In this document: piece by piece, positions 16,238 through 24,263 of the stretch
Numbering within the stretch: position 1 is the first letter of the stretch
Layout of the letters: each line of letters starts with the position of its first letter
NCBI RefSeq assembly: GCF_001294535.1
Contig: NZ_LGIC01000088.1
Location: 1-64,000 of the forward strand
DNA length: 64,000 bases
Origin: Cypionkella psychrotolerans
GTDB lineage: Bacteria; Pseudomonadota; Alphaproteobacteria; Rhodobacterales; Rhodobacteraceae
Direction of reading: 5' to 3'
The notes under the pieces: model-generated
Seen by the model: the letters and a program-made list of their open reading frames with translations, nothing else
What the model was told of the DNA's origin: nothing
Databases searched by the model: none
Translations under genes and position numbers: made by a program

Positions 16238-17257
16238 TCAAACCGGAGCGTCCGGGTGCAGCAGGCCTTGTGCCTTCAGATCGGCCCAGAGAGCGGGCGG
16301 AATCTCGGTCTGTGCTGCGGTGACGTTGCTGTCCATTTCGGCCACACCCTGACCGCCGGGGATGTTTGAGATCACCGCTGGATGGAGCAAAGGAAACTGA
16401 AAGGCGGCATCGACGAGGCGGACGCCATGGGTTTGGCAGGCGGCTTGCAGGGCGGTGACGCGGGCGAGAATGTGGTCTGGCGCGGGGTCGTAGTTATAGA
16501 ACGCGCCGGGTTTTGGCCCGGTGGCGAGGATGCCGGAGTTGTAGGGGCCTCCGATGATGATACCGACGCCGCGTTTTGTGGCGAGCGGCAGGAAGCTCGC
16601 GAGGGGGGCTTGTTCGAGCAGCGTATAGCGGCCCGCGAGCAGGAACAGGTCGAAATCGCCGCGCTCGAGCAGCCATTGGCAGGGTTGCCATTCGTTGACG
16701 CCCGCGCCGAAGGCTTTGATCACGCCTTGGTCACGCAATTCGATCAGGGCGCGGTAGCCGCCGGACATGAACTCGGACAGTTTGGCGTCAAGACCGGATT
16801 GCGAGCGATGGTTGGTGACGTCGAGATCATGGGCGTAGAGCACGTCGATGCGGTCCAGTCCCGTGCGTTCGAGCGAGGCGTCAAGCGAGCGCATCACGCC
16901 GTCATAGCTGTAATCGTAGACCTCATTGCGCGCGGGCACCTCGAACCATTTGCCCATACCGTCACGCTGATCGGGCGGGCAGGGGCGCAGATGGCGGCCG
17001 ATTTTGGTTGAGATAACATAGCTGTCACGGGGCTTGCTGCGCAGGAAATGGTTCAGCCGGGTCTCGGACAGGCCCAGACCGTATAGGGGTGCGGTGTCGA
17101 AGTAGCGCACGCCAGCCTCCCAAGCGCGGGTCAGCACGGCTTGGGCGTCGGCTTCGGAAATCGCGCGGTAGAGGTTGCCGATTGGCGCGGCACCAAAGCC
17201 TAGTTCGGTGAAGTTCAACCCGCCATTGCCCAAACGATCCCAGTGTCTGATCCGCAT
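16238..17257 (-). CDS. Aldo-keto reductase, D-threo-aldose 1-dehydrogenase-like
   Basis: A 339-residue NAD(P)-dependent TIM-barrel oxidoreductase. The AKR tetrad is visible as Asp and Tyr in YFDTAPLYGLGLSE, Lys in VISTKIGRHL, and His in VLYAHDLD. The sequence style (LGFGAAPIGNLYR, GKWFEVPARNEVYDYSYDGVMRSLDASLERTGLDRID) matches the AKR group that oxidises L-fucose, D-arabinose and similar aldoses at C1 to lactones, and pyridoxal. The start at 17257 has GAGGGG upstream; an in-frame ATG at 17284 lies inside the operator. It is divergent from the BtpA operon. With FucU mutarotases nearby, a sugar lactone-forming role is likely, but the substrate is inferred. Confidence 0.9.
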   Translation of the reverse strand: MRIRHWDRLGNGGLNFTELGFGAAPIGNLYRAISEADAQAVLTRAWEAGVRYFDTAPLYGLGLSETRLNHFLRSKPRDSYVISTKIGRHLRPCPPDQRDGMGKWFEVPARNEVYDYSYDGVMRSLDASLERTGLDRIDVLYAHDLDVTNHRSQSGLDAKLSEFMSGGYRALIELRDQGVIKAFGAGVNEWQPCQWLLERGDFDLFLLAGRYTLLEQAPLASFLPLATKRGVGIIIGGPYNSGILATGPKPGAFYNYDPAPDHILARVTALQAACQTHGVRLVDAAFQFPLLHPAVISNIPGGQGVAEMDSNVTAAQTEIPPALWADLKAQGLLHPDAPV

Positions 17258-17277
17258 CTTCGTCCCCTCAATTTTCA

Positions 17278-17296
17278 CTGACATGCTAGTATGTTC
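17278..17296. promoter_or_regulatory. GntR operator candidate, site 2
   Basis: CTGACATGCTAG at 17278-17289 differs from the perfect palindrome at two symmetric-ish positions and is followed by TATGTTC, similar to the extension at site 1. It is placed between the aldo-keto reductase and BtpA gene starts. Confidence 0.6.
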
Positions 17297-17350
17297 TGCC
17301 TTCCCGGCCAATGGCTTTCGCGCTAGCCTTTGCAAAACGGGAGGGTTTTT

Positions 17351-18160
17351 ATGACACGCTTTGCGCAGGTGTTTGGGGCGAAGAAGCCGGTGATTGCGAT
17401 GGTGCATCTGGGGGCAATGCCAGGAACGCCGCTGCATGATCCCGAGGCCGGGGTGGAGGGGATCATCGCCGGGGCCTTGGCGGATTTGGCGGCGCTGCAG
17501 GCGGCGGGCTTTGATGCGGTGATGTTTGGCAATGAGAATGACCGACCCTATGAATTGAAGGTCGATCAGGCCAGCACGGTGACGATGGGCTATGTGATAG
17601 GCCGCCTGCACAGCCAGATCACGGTGCCGTTTGGGGTGAATGTTTTGTGGGACCCGATGGCGACGATGGCTTTGGCGGCGGCGACGGGGGCGGCTTTCGT
17701 GCGGGAGATTTTCACCGGCACTTATGCCAGCGATATGGGGGTTTGGGCACCGGATGCCGGGGCGGCTTTGCGCTATGGTCAGCGGATTGGCGCGGGCGGT
17801 GTGGCGAAATTGTATAACGTTTCGGCAGAGTTCGCTGGATCTTTGGATCCGCGCAGCTTGCCGGATCGGGCGCGTTCGGCGGTGTTTTCTTCGATCCCCG
17901 ACGCGGTGCTGGTGTCGGGAGCGATCACTGGCGAAGCTGCGAAGATGGTCGATCTGGAGGCGGTGAAGCGGGTATTGCCCAATACGCCCGTGCTCGCGAA
18001 TACGGGCGTCAAGCATGACACCGTGGCAGAGGTGCTGCGGGTGGCGGATGGTTGCATCGTCGGCTCGGCGTTGAAGCAGGGCGGCGATACTTGGGCGGCG
18101 GTGGACCCTGCGCGGGCGCGGGATTTCATGGACCGCGTGCGCGCGGTGCGGGGGGCATGA
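17351..18160 (+). CDS. BtpA/SgcQ-family protein
   Basis: A 269-residue predicted TIM-barrel protein of the BtpA/SgcQ family. Family blocks: PVIAMVHLGAMPGTPL (15-30), AALQAAGFDAVMFGNENDRPY, VPFGVNVLWDPMATMALAAATGAAFVREIFTGTYASDMGVW and the C-terminal ANTGVKHDTVAEVLRVADGCIVGSALK. BtpA was linked to photosystem I in cyanobacteria, while SgcQ belongs to an E. coli sugar operon of unknown substrate; here the SgcQ-type role fits. The start at 17351 has GGGAGGG upstream. It overlaps the next gene by four bases. Confidence 0.9.
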   Translation: MTRFAQVFGAKKPVIAMVHLGAMPGTPLHDPEAGVEGIIAGALADLAALQAAGFDAVMFGNENDRPYELKVDQASTVTMGYVIGRLHSQITVPFGVNVLWDPMATMALAAATGAAFVREIFTGTYASDMGVWAPDAGAALRYGQRIGAGGVAKLYNVSAEFAGSLDPRSLPDRARSAVFSSIPDAVLVSGAITGEAAKMVDLEAVKRVLPNTPVLANTGVKHDTVAEVLRVADGCIVGSALKQGGDTWAAVDPARARDFMDRVRAVRGA

Positions 18161-19245
18161 TGCGGGCGCTTTTGACCGAATTGATGCTGGTCCCCGGTCT
18201 GTCGGGCTATGAGGAGCGGGTGGCGGGCTGCATCGGGCGGCATCTCGATGGCTTGGGGATCGCGCATCGCAGCGACCGTTTGGGCAATCTGATCGCGACC
18301 TTGCCGGGTGATCCGGAGGCACCCTCGGTGATGGTGTTCACCCATATGGATCAGTTGGGCTTTATTATCCGCAAGGTCGAGGAGTCTGGCCTGATCCGGC
18401 TGGAGAGATTGGGCGGAGTGCCGGAACGCGCTTTGGCCGCGCAGGCGGTGCTGATCTGCACCGAACAGGGCGATCTGCCGGGGCTGATTGCCAACAAAAG
18501 CCACCACGCCACGACACCGGACGAAAAATACCGGGTGGTGCCCTATGCGGAACTTTACGTCGATGCGGGTTTCGCCAGCCGTGCCGAAGCCGAGGCGGCA
18601 GGGGTGAAAATTGGCTGCCCGGTGGTCTATCTGCCGCGCGTGATTGACCTCGCGGGCGAGCGTTTGGCGGGCACCTCGGTCGATGATCGCGCGGGCTGTG
18701 CGGCGCTGATTGATCTGGGGCGACGTCTGGTGGGGCGGAAATCAGGCCCGACGGTGCATCTGGTCTGGTCGGTGCAAGAGGAATACAACCTGCGCGGCGT
18801 GTTGCCTGCGGCGACCGCCTGCGCGCCGGATATTGCCCTGCAGATTGATCTGCTGCTGGCCTGTGACACCCCGGATATGACCCAGCGCGGCGAAGTGACT
18901 TTGGGCGGAGGGCCGGGAATTTCGCTGTATTCTTTCCACGGACGCGGCACCTTGAACGGGGTTATTCCGCATCCAGCATTGGTGAAGCTGTTCGAGGCTG
19001 CGGCCGAGGCGCGCGGACTGCCGCTGCAACGCTCGGCCCATACCGGGGCGCTGACCGATCTGTCTTATATTCAGTTCATGGGGACCGAAGGGGTTGCCTG
19101 TTTGGATGTGGGATTTCCGATGCGTTACAGTCACTCCGCTCTGGAAGTGCTGGATATGGCTGATCTTTCGGGGATGGTCGACTTGTTGGAACAAGCTTTG
19201 TCGCAGATTGGTCCGGGCTTTGATCTGAGCCGGAGGCCGCGATGA
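18157..19245 (+). CDS. M42-family metallo-aminopeptidase-like protein (SgcX/FrvX-like)
   Basis: A 362-residue M42/M20-fold dinuclear zinc hydrolase. Metal and catalytic motifs in order: VFTHMDQLG (His, Asp), SVDDRAGCAAL (bridging Asp), VQEEYNLRG (catalytic Glu pair), LACDTPD (Asp), and a late YSHSALE (His). In E. coli the same family (SgcX, FrvX) sits in sugar operons, so the real substrate may be a modified sugar rather than a peptide. The start ATG overlaps the BtpA gene stop and the end overlaps the kinase start, so it is tightly coupled. Confidence 0.9.
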   Translation: MMRALLTELMLVPGLSGYEERVAGCIGRHLDGLGIAHRSDRLGNLIATLPGDPEAPSVMVFTHMDQLGFIIRKVEESGLIRLERLGGVPERALAAQAVLICTEQGDLPGLIANKSHHATTPDEKYRVVPYAELYVDAGFASRAEAEAAGVKIGCPVVYLPRVIDLAGERLAGTSVDDRAGCAALIDLGRRLVGRKSGPTVHLVWSVQEEYNLRGVLPAATACAPDIALQIDLLLACDTPDMTQRGEVTLGGGPGISLYSFHGRGTLNGVIPHPALVKLFEAAAEARGLPLQRSAHTGALTDLSYIQFMGTEGVACLDVGFPMRYSHSALEVLDMADLSGMVDLLEQALSQIGPGFDLSRRPR

Positions 19246-20735
19246 GCTACACCCTCGGCGTCGACATTGGCACGTTTGAGACCAAAGGCGTGCTGGTAGA
19301 TGCCTCGGGTGTCATCGTCGCACAAGCCACGCGGTCGCATAAAATGCTGGTGCCGCAGTCTGGCTGGGCGGAGCATCGCGCTGAAGAAGATTGGTGGGGT
19401 GATTTTGTTTTTGTTACCAAGGTGTTGTTGGTAGAATCTCAGGTAAAACCTGAAGACATTGTGGCGGTGGCCTGCTCGGCCATTGGCCCCTGTATGCTGC
19501 CGGTGGACGCGTCAGGCAAGCCTTTGATGAATGGCGTGCTCTACGGCGTGGACACGCGGGCGGCGGCGCAGATCACCGAGCTGACCGAAAAGATTGGTGC
19601 TGATCTGATCATGGCGCGCTGCGGCAATGCACTGACCTCGCAATCGGTGGGGCCGAAGATTTTGTGGCTGAAACAAGAGCGCCCCGAGATTTACGCCCAA
19701 ACCGCGATGGTGCTGTCGGCGACGCCATATCTGACATGGAAGCTGACCGGGGACTATGTGATCGACCATTATACGGCGGCGAATTTCTCGCCACTGTATG
19801 ATGTGAACCGCTTGGCTTGGACGGATGAACTCGCCGCCGATATCCTGCCGTTGAACCGCCTGCCGCGTCTTGCGTGGAGCACCGAAATTGCGGGCCATGT
19901 GACGGCGCAAGCGGCGGCGGAAACCGGGTTGGCCGTGGGGACGCCGGTGACAGTTGGCACGATTGATGCGGCGGCAGAGGCGGTTTCGGTGGGGGTGAAA
20001 GACCCGGGCGAAATGATGATGATGTATGGCTCGACCATCTTCATCATCCAACTCACGGCGCTTCCAGTGCGCGACCCTCGGATGTGGTACGCGCCGTGGC
20101 TTTATCCCGGCCAGCACGCGTCGATGGCGGGGTTAGCTACCTCGGGCACACTGACGCATTGGTTTCGCGATCAGTTTGCCCGCGACTTGGGTGAGAGGGC
20201 GTTTGGGATTTTGGCGCGCGAGGCGGCGGCCAGCCCGAAAGGGGCGAAGGGGCTGCTGTGCCTGCCGTATTTCTCAGGGGAACGCACGCCGATTCATGAT
20301 CCGCAGGCGGTGGGGGCGTTCTTTGGGCTAAACCTGACTCATAGCCGAGGCGATCTGTTCCGCGCGGTGTTGGAGGGGATCGCGTCGGGGACGGCGCATG
20401 TGATGGAGGTGTGTCGCGAATTGGGGGCGGAACCTGTGCGGGTGCTCGCGGTCGGCGGTGGCACCAAGAATGCGGTCTGGATGCAGGCCACCTCCGATCT
20501 GGGCGGGGTGCCGCAGATTGTGGCGGAAAAGACCATCGGCGCGAGTTATGGCGATGCGTTTTTAGCGGCGGTGGCGGTGGGGCGAGTGTTGCCGGAGGAA
20601 ATCGCTGAGTGGAACCCGGTTGCGCGGGTGGTGCAGCCTTTGGCCGAAGCGGTCTATGCGCGGCAATATCCGTTGTGGAAGCGGCTCTATCAGCAAACTC
20701 GCGATATTGCGCAGGAATTGGGGGGCGGGGCGTGA
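19242..20735 (+). CDS. FGGY-family carbohydrate kinase
   Basis: A 497-residue sugar kinase of the xylulokinase/gluconokinase group, phosphorylating a sugar with ATP in the cytosol. N-terminal FGGY_N: LGVDIGTFETKGVLVDASG (5-23), substrate region GVLYGVDTRAAAQ and LKQERPEIYAQ. C-terminal FGGY_C: TVGTIDAAAEAVSVG, GLLCLPYFSGERTPIHDP, and the signature ending VRVLAVGGGTKNAVWMQATSDLGG. Typical length. It overlaps both neighbours by four bases. Substrate is not known; the SIS and BtpA partners suggest a ketose phosphate route. Confidence 0.93.
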   Translation: MSYTLGVDIGTFETKGVLVDASGVIVAQATRSHKMLVPQSGWAEHRAEEDWWGDFVFVTKVLLVESQVKPEDIVAVACSAIGPCMLPVDASGKPLMNGVLYGVDTRAAAQITELTEKIGADLIMARCGNALTSQSVGPKILWLKQERPEIYAQTAMVLSATPYLTWKLTGDYVIDHYTAANFSPLYDVNRLAWTDELAADILPLNRLPRLAWSTEIAGHVTAQAAAETGLAVGTPVTVGTIDAAAEAVSVGVKDPGEMMMMYGSTIFIIQLTALPVRDPRMWYAPWLYPGQHASMAGLATSGTLTHWFRDQFARDLGERAFGILAREAAASPKGAKGLLCLPYFSGERTPIHDPQAVGAFFGLNLTHSRGDLFRAVLEGIASGTAHVMEVCRELGAEPVRVLAVGGGTKNAVWMQATSDLGGVPQIVAEKTIGASYGDAFLAAVAVGRVLPEEIAEWNPVARVVQPLAEAVYARQYPLWKRLYQQTRDIAQELGGGA

Positions 20736-21280
20736 AGGACTTGATGCGGGGGGCGCTGGCGGAATTGGCGGCGGTGGCGGATCGGGTGAATCAGGTGGCG
20801 GTGGAGGCGGCTTGCGCGCGGATTTTGGGCGCGCGCCGGGTGATGCTCTATGGCTGCGGGCGTGAGGGGCTGATGATGCGGGCGCTGGCGATGCGGCTGT
20901 ATCATCTCGGGGTGGCGGTCTCGATGCAGGGCGACCTGACCGCGCCGCCTTTGGGGGTGGGGGATTTGTTTTTCGCCGCTTGTGGGCCGGGGGAGCTATC
21001 GACTGTCACGGCTTTGGCGGGAGTGGCGCGGGCGGCTGGGGCGGGGGTTTTGATGGTGACAGCGGAGGCTTCGGGGGCCTCGCTCGCGCTGGCGGATCAG
21101 GTTTTGGTGATTCCGGCGCAGACGATGGCGCGGGATGTAGGCGGGGATTCGGTGCTGCCGATGGGGTCGCTGTTTGAGGGGGCGATGTTTTTGGTGTTTG
21201 AAATTATGGTGCTGCGGCTGCGGCAGATGAAAGGTGAGGCTGCGGAAGCGATGCGGGCGCGGCATACCAATATGGAGTGA
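20732..21280 (+). CDS. SIS-domain sugar phosphate isomerase-like protein
   Basis: A 182-residue single SIS domain, closest in style to 6-phospho-3-hexuloisomerase (HxlB). Motifs: RVMLYGCGREGLMMRALAMRLYHLG (phosphosugar-binding loop), DLFFAACGPGELSTVTALAGVARAAGA, VLMVTAEASGASLALADQVLVIPAQTM and a C-terminal SLFEGAMFLVFEIMVL helix. Start is GTG at 20732, overlapping the kinase stop. Product of the upstream kinase may be its substrate. It is the last gene of the four-gene unit and is followed within one base by the 46-bp repeat. Confidence 0.85.
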   Translation: MKDLMRGALAELAAVADRVNQVAVEAACARILGARRVMLYGCGREGLMMRALAMRLYHLGVAVSMQGDLTAPPLGVGDLFFAACGPGELSTVTALAGVARAAGAGVLMVTAEASGASLALADQVLVIPAQTMARDVGGDSVLPMGSLFEGAMFLVFEIMVLRLRQMKGEAAEAMRARHTNME

Positions 21281-21326
21281 TGTCCACGCGTGGACAGTGT
21301 CGGCATCTTAGGGAAATCAATAGGTT
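21281..21326 (-). repeat. 46-bp repeat with 16-bp palindrome, copy B
   Basis: On the minus strand: AACCTATTGATTT, 17 different bases, TGTCCACGCGTGGACA. The conserved 29 bases and the spacing are identical to 6203-6248. It begins directly after the SIS gene stop. Confidence 0.85.
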
Positions 21327-21415
21327 AGAGTGGTGTTATTCACCCTTCGTTAACCTGTGCTCCGGGGGGCAGATTTCAAGTCGGATCGGCTTTGATAGGT
21401 GGTGGACCCTCCGGG

Positions 21416-21475
21416 GGGAGTATTTCAAAAAGAGCAAATATGGGTTCTTTGCATTGCTCTTTTTGAAATACTCCC
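21416..21475. terminator. Perfect 22-bp inverted repeat, AGTATTT variant of the dispersed repeat
   Basis: Arms at 21416-21437 and 21454-21475 (GGGAGTATTTC ... AAGAGCAA and its exact complement) around a 16-base loop, preceded by CCTCCGG. It lies between convergent transcripts (SIS and ribokinase genes) and can act as a bidirectional terminator. Confidence 0.8.
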
Positions 21476-21505
21476 GCGCGGCGCGCTCCTGCGCCAGCCA
21501 AAGGA

Positions 21506-22441
21506 TCAGGCGTTTTTCGCCAGCAGTGCGTCGATCTCGGCGCGGGACGGCATCGAAGGGGCTGTGCCTGCGCGGGTGACCGAAATCCCTGCCGTGGCGC
21601 AGCCGAAACGCACCGCTTCCACCATGTCGCGGCCTTCTGACAGGGCGACTGCAAAGCCGCCGTTGAAGGCGTCGCCTGCGCCGGTGGTTTCCACGACTTT
21701 GCCTGCCGACATCACGGGGACGTGGACGGAGCGGGTGCGGTCGCGGTAGAGCGCGCCTTTGTCACCGAGAGTCATCACCACGGCACCGACGCCGCGGCCC
21801 AGCAAAGCGTCGGCCGCGATTTCCGCTTCGGAAATCGTTGTCACAGGGAGCCCCGTCAGGGCCTCGGTCTCGGTTTCATTCGGGGTGACGTAATCGCAGA
21901 GGGCCAGAATGTCATCGCCCAAGGTCGCTGCGGGGGCGGGGTTGAGGATGGTGGTGACGCCAGCGGCACGGGCGATTTCCAGCGCGCGTTTGGCGGCGGG
22001 GATCGGTTGTTCCAACTGCGTCACGAAGATCGCGGCAGAGCGGATCAGATCGGCTTTTTCTTCAACGTCTTGCACCGAGACGCGGCCAGCGGCACCGGGG
22101 GATACGATGATGGCGTTGTTGCCAGTGGCTTCTTCGATGAAGATATAGGCCGCCCCGGTGTAGCTTTCGGCGTCGATTTTTACTTCCGGGATCACGCCCG
22201 CCTTCGCCCAGGTGGAGCGCGCGATTTCGGCGAAGGCGTCATCGCCGAGGCGGGTGATGAAATGGGTTTTACCGCCCGCCATCGCGGCAGCGACGGCTTG
22301 GTTGGAGCCTTTTCCGCCCGGCCCCAAGACGAAGGAATTGCCCAAGATCGTCTCGCCCATTTTGGGCTGACGGGCGGCGCGATAGGCGGTGTCGGCAACG
22401 AAAATGCCAAGGATAACAATCGGTTTTGCGGCTTTATTCAT
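21506..22441 (-). CDS. rbsK: Ribokinase-like PfkB-family carbohydrate kinase
   Basis: A 311-residue PfkB kinase. Substrate-binding start IVILGIFVADTAYRAARQPKMGETILG, the GGKGSNQAVAAAMAGG glycine motif at about 42-57, and the ATP-site signature VVETTGAGDAFNGGFAVAL with catalytic Asp near 252. Ribokinases phosphorylate ribose C5-OH, but PfkB specificity cannot be fixed by sequence reading alone. The gene follows FucU-like and ATPase genes on the minus strand with only one base between it and the FucU-like gene, so it belongs to the sugar uptake operon. Ribokinase by similarity; actual sugar uncertain. Confidence 0.88.
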   Translation of the reverse strand: MNKAAKPIVILGIFVADTAYRAARQPKMGETILGNSFVLGPGGKGSNQAVAAAMAGGKTHFITRLGDDAFAEIARSTWAKAGVIPEVKIDAESYTGAAYIFIEEATGNNAIIVSPGAAGRVSVQDVEEKADLIRSAAIFVTQLEQPIPAAKRALEIARAAGVTTILNPAPAATLGDDILALCDYVTPNETETEALTGLPVTTISEAEIAADALLGRGVGAVVMTLGDKGALYRDRTRSVHVPVMSAGKVVETTGAGDAFNGGFAVALSEGRDMVEAVRFGCATAGISVTRAGTAPSMPSRAEIDALLAKNA

Positions 22442-22442
22442 C

Positions 22443-22898
22443 TCATTTGACCTCTGGCGGGATCACGCCTTTACGGAACATGAAGCAGCCGTAGAAGCGG
22501 CGCTCTCCGGTTTGGATCACCGCATAGGCCTCGCGGGCGATGTCGTAGAAGGCGAAACGCTCGATGGAGATCATCGGGCGATCAGAGCCTTCGGCGGCGT
22601 TGATTTCGGCTTGGACCTCGGCTTGCACCGCGGGGATTTCATCGGGGCTGCCTACGACTTCCATGCGGCCCGCGAAATCGGCCACGAAAGTGTCGAGCGG
22701 ATAGACCGAGAGGATCGCTTGGGCCGCTTCGGCGCAGGTAAGGTTTTCCATCCTGAGCAGTTTGCCCGTGACCGTGGCGCGGGCCACCGAATCCGACGGG
22801 AAATTGGTATCAGCCAAGATCAGCACATCGCCGTGGCCCATCGCGCGCAGGCAATGCAGCACTTCCGCGTTCAAGCGCGGGTCAATTCCTTTGAGCAT
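22443..22898 (-). CDS. RbsD/FucU-family sugar mutarotase (first of two)
   Basis: A 151-residue mutarotase that speeds interconversion of sugar anomers or pyranose/furanose forms. FucU-type features: MLKGIDPRLNAEVLHCLRAMGHGDVLILADTNFP with the catalytic His, Asp region GHGD..ADTNFP, and the C-terminal ERFAFYDIAREAYAVIQTGERRFYGCFMFRKGVI with substrate-binding Tyr/Arg. A second 151-residue paralog lies at 28079. Co-transcribed between the ABC ATPase gene and ribokinase-like gene. Confidence 0.92.
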   Translation of the reverse strand: MLKGIDPRLNAEVLHCLRAMGHGDVLILADTNFPSDSVARATVTGKLLRMENLTCAEAAQAILSVYPLDTFVADFAGRMEVVGSPDEIPAVQAEVQAEINAAEGSDRPMISIERFAFYDIAREAYAVIQTGERRFYGCFMFRKGVIPPEVK

Positions 22899-22943
22899 GG
22901 TGCCCTCCCTTTTGCGGCTAATGTGCTGGATTTCCGCGAAGGG

Positions 22944-23996
22944 TCAAGCCAGCCTTTGCCCGCTGGCTTTGTCGAAGATATGCGATTGGGTGGCGTCGGG
23001 GGCGAGGGTGATGCTTTCGCCGGGGCGGAAGCTGACACGCTCGCGGAATACGGCGGTGACTTCGCGGCTTGGGGTTCGCACGACGACATGGGTTTCTGAG
23101 CCTGTGGGTTCCACCACGGCGATGGTGCCTTTCAGACCTTCACTGCCTGCGGTGAAGGTCTCGGGACGCACACCGTAGACGATCTTTTGGCCCTCGGTCG
23201 CGGTCGATCCGGGCGGCAAAGCCAGTCGCGCGCCGTCCACATCAACCATGCCGCCTTTCACCACACCGTCGATCAGGTTCATCGAGGGTGAGCCGATGAA
23301 AGAGGCGACGAAGATATTGGCGGGACGGTCGTAAAGTTCCAAGGGTGCGCCGACTTGTTCGATGCGGCCGCCCTGCATGACGACGATTTTATCGGCCATG
23401 GTCATCGCTTCGATCTGATCGTGGGTCACATAGACAGTGGTGGTTTTCAGGCGCTGGTGCAGTTCTTTGATCTCGGTCCGCATTTGCACCCGCAGTTTGG
23501 CGTCGAGGTTGGAGAGCGGCTCGTCAAACAGGAACACTTTGGGGTCACGCACGATGGCGCGGCCCATGGCGACACGCTGGCGCTGCCCACCCGAAAGCGC
23601 GCGTGGGAAGCGGTCGAGATAGGGGGTGAGGCCAAGAATTTCGCCCGCCCGCTCGACCTTCTGGCGAATCGCACCGGCCTCCATACCGCGCATTTTCAGC
23701 GCAAAGCCCATGTTGGCGGCGACGGTTTTATGCGGGTAAAGCGCGTAGTTCTGGAACACCATGGCGATGTCGCGCTCGGACGGCGGCAGGTTGTTGACGC
23801 GGGCGGTGCCGATGCTGATATCGCCTGCCGAAATCTCCTCCAGCCCCGCTAGCATGCGTAAAAGCGTGGACTTGCCGCAGCCGGAGGGGCCGACGAGCAC
23901 CACGAACTCGCCATCCTTGATATCCAAGTTCAGGCCATGAATCACCTGCACCCCGCCATAAGCCTTGCGCAGATCGCGGATTGTGACTTCAGCCAT
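22944..23996 (-). CDS. Sugar ABC importer ATPase (MalK/UgpC type)
   Basis: A 350-residue CUT1 importer ATPase. Walker A is GPSGCGKST (about 38-46), followed by the Q-loop in MVFQNYALYPHKT, signature LSGGQRQRVAMGRAIVR, Walker B KVFLFDEPLSNLD and H-loop YVTHDQIEAMTMADKIVVM. The C-terminal third is the TOBE/OB regulatory domain (VYGVRPETF, VVEPTGSETHVVVR). Start at 23996 has GAGGGGG; the longer frame is rejected. Divergent from the binding protein gene of the same importer, with a GntR operator between. Confidence 0.94.
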   Translation of the reverse strand: MAEVTIRDLRKAYGGVQVIHGLNLDIKDGEFVVLVGPSGCGKSTLLRMLAGLEEISAGDISIGTARVNNLPPSERDIAMVFQNYALYPHKTVAANMGFALKMRGMEAGAIRQKVERAGEILGLTPYLDRFPRALSGGQRQRVAMGRAIVRDPKVFLFDEPLSNLDAKLRVQMRTEIKELHQRLKTTTVYVTHDQIEAMTMADKIVVMQGGRIEQVGAPLELYDRPANIFVASFIGSPSMNLIDGVVKGGMVDVDGARLALPPGSTATEGQKIVYGVRPETFTAGSEGLKGTIAVVEPTGSETHVVVRTPSREVTAVFRERVSFRPGESITLAPDATQSHIFDKASGQRLA

Positions 23997-24063
23997 GTGG
24001 TTCCCCCTCGTTGTTGCCGCAAGAATAGTCACGCCGGGGGGCGCTGTCTATCTGCTGATCATA

Positions 24064-24075
24064 CTAACATGTTAG
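24064..24075. promoter_or_regulatory. GntR operator candidate, site 3
   Basis: Perfect palindrome CTAACATGTTAG, identical to site 1, between the ATPase start (23996) and the binding protein start (24264). TTGACA directly follows (24080-24085) and could be a -35 element for the rightward promoter. Confidence 0.75.
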
Positions 24076-24143
24076 AATCTTGACAGGGGCATTGCCACAG
24101 GCCAAGCTAAGGCCAAGGAAGGTGTTTGCGGTGGGAGGGGAGG

Positions 24144-24205
24144 CCTGCATGCAGGGTGTGCCGGACGGGCCACCGGGTTCCAAAAGTTTAGCGGTTCCAA
24201 AGTTT
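24144..24205 (+). promoter_or_regulatory. Leader of the sugar-binding protein gene: palindrome and tandem repeat
   Basis: The leader contains the 12-bp palindrome CCTGCATGCAGG (24144-24155) and a direct repeat GGTTCCAAAAGTTT / GGTTCCAAAGTTT (24176-24189, 24193-24205) with a 17-base period. The repeats could be extra regulator sites or part of an RNA leader. Function unknown. Confidence 0.4.
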
Positions 24206-24263
24206 CGACAGATAACAGCTCGGCGGTCTTTGACCGCGCAAGGGCAAAAAGGGAGGAGACGTC

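Noticed and set aside
16238-18322. Reading the aldo-keto reductase frame as a ~690-residue fusion protein
   Set aside because: The first ~350 codons are antisense to the BtpA gene and Arg/His-rich; the true start with a ribosome-binding site is at 17257.
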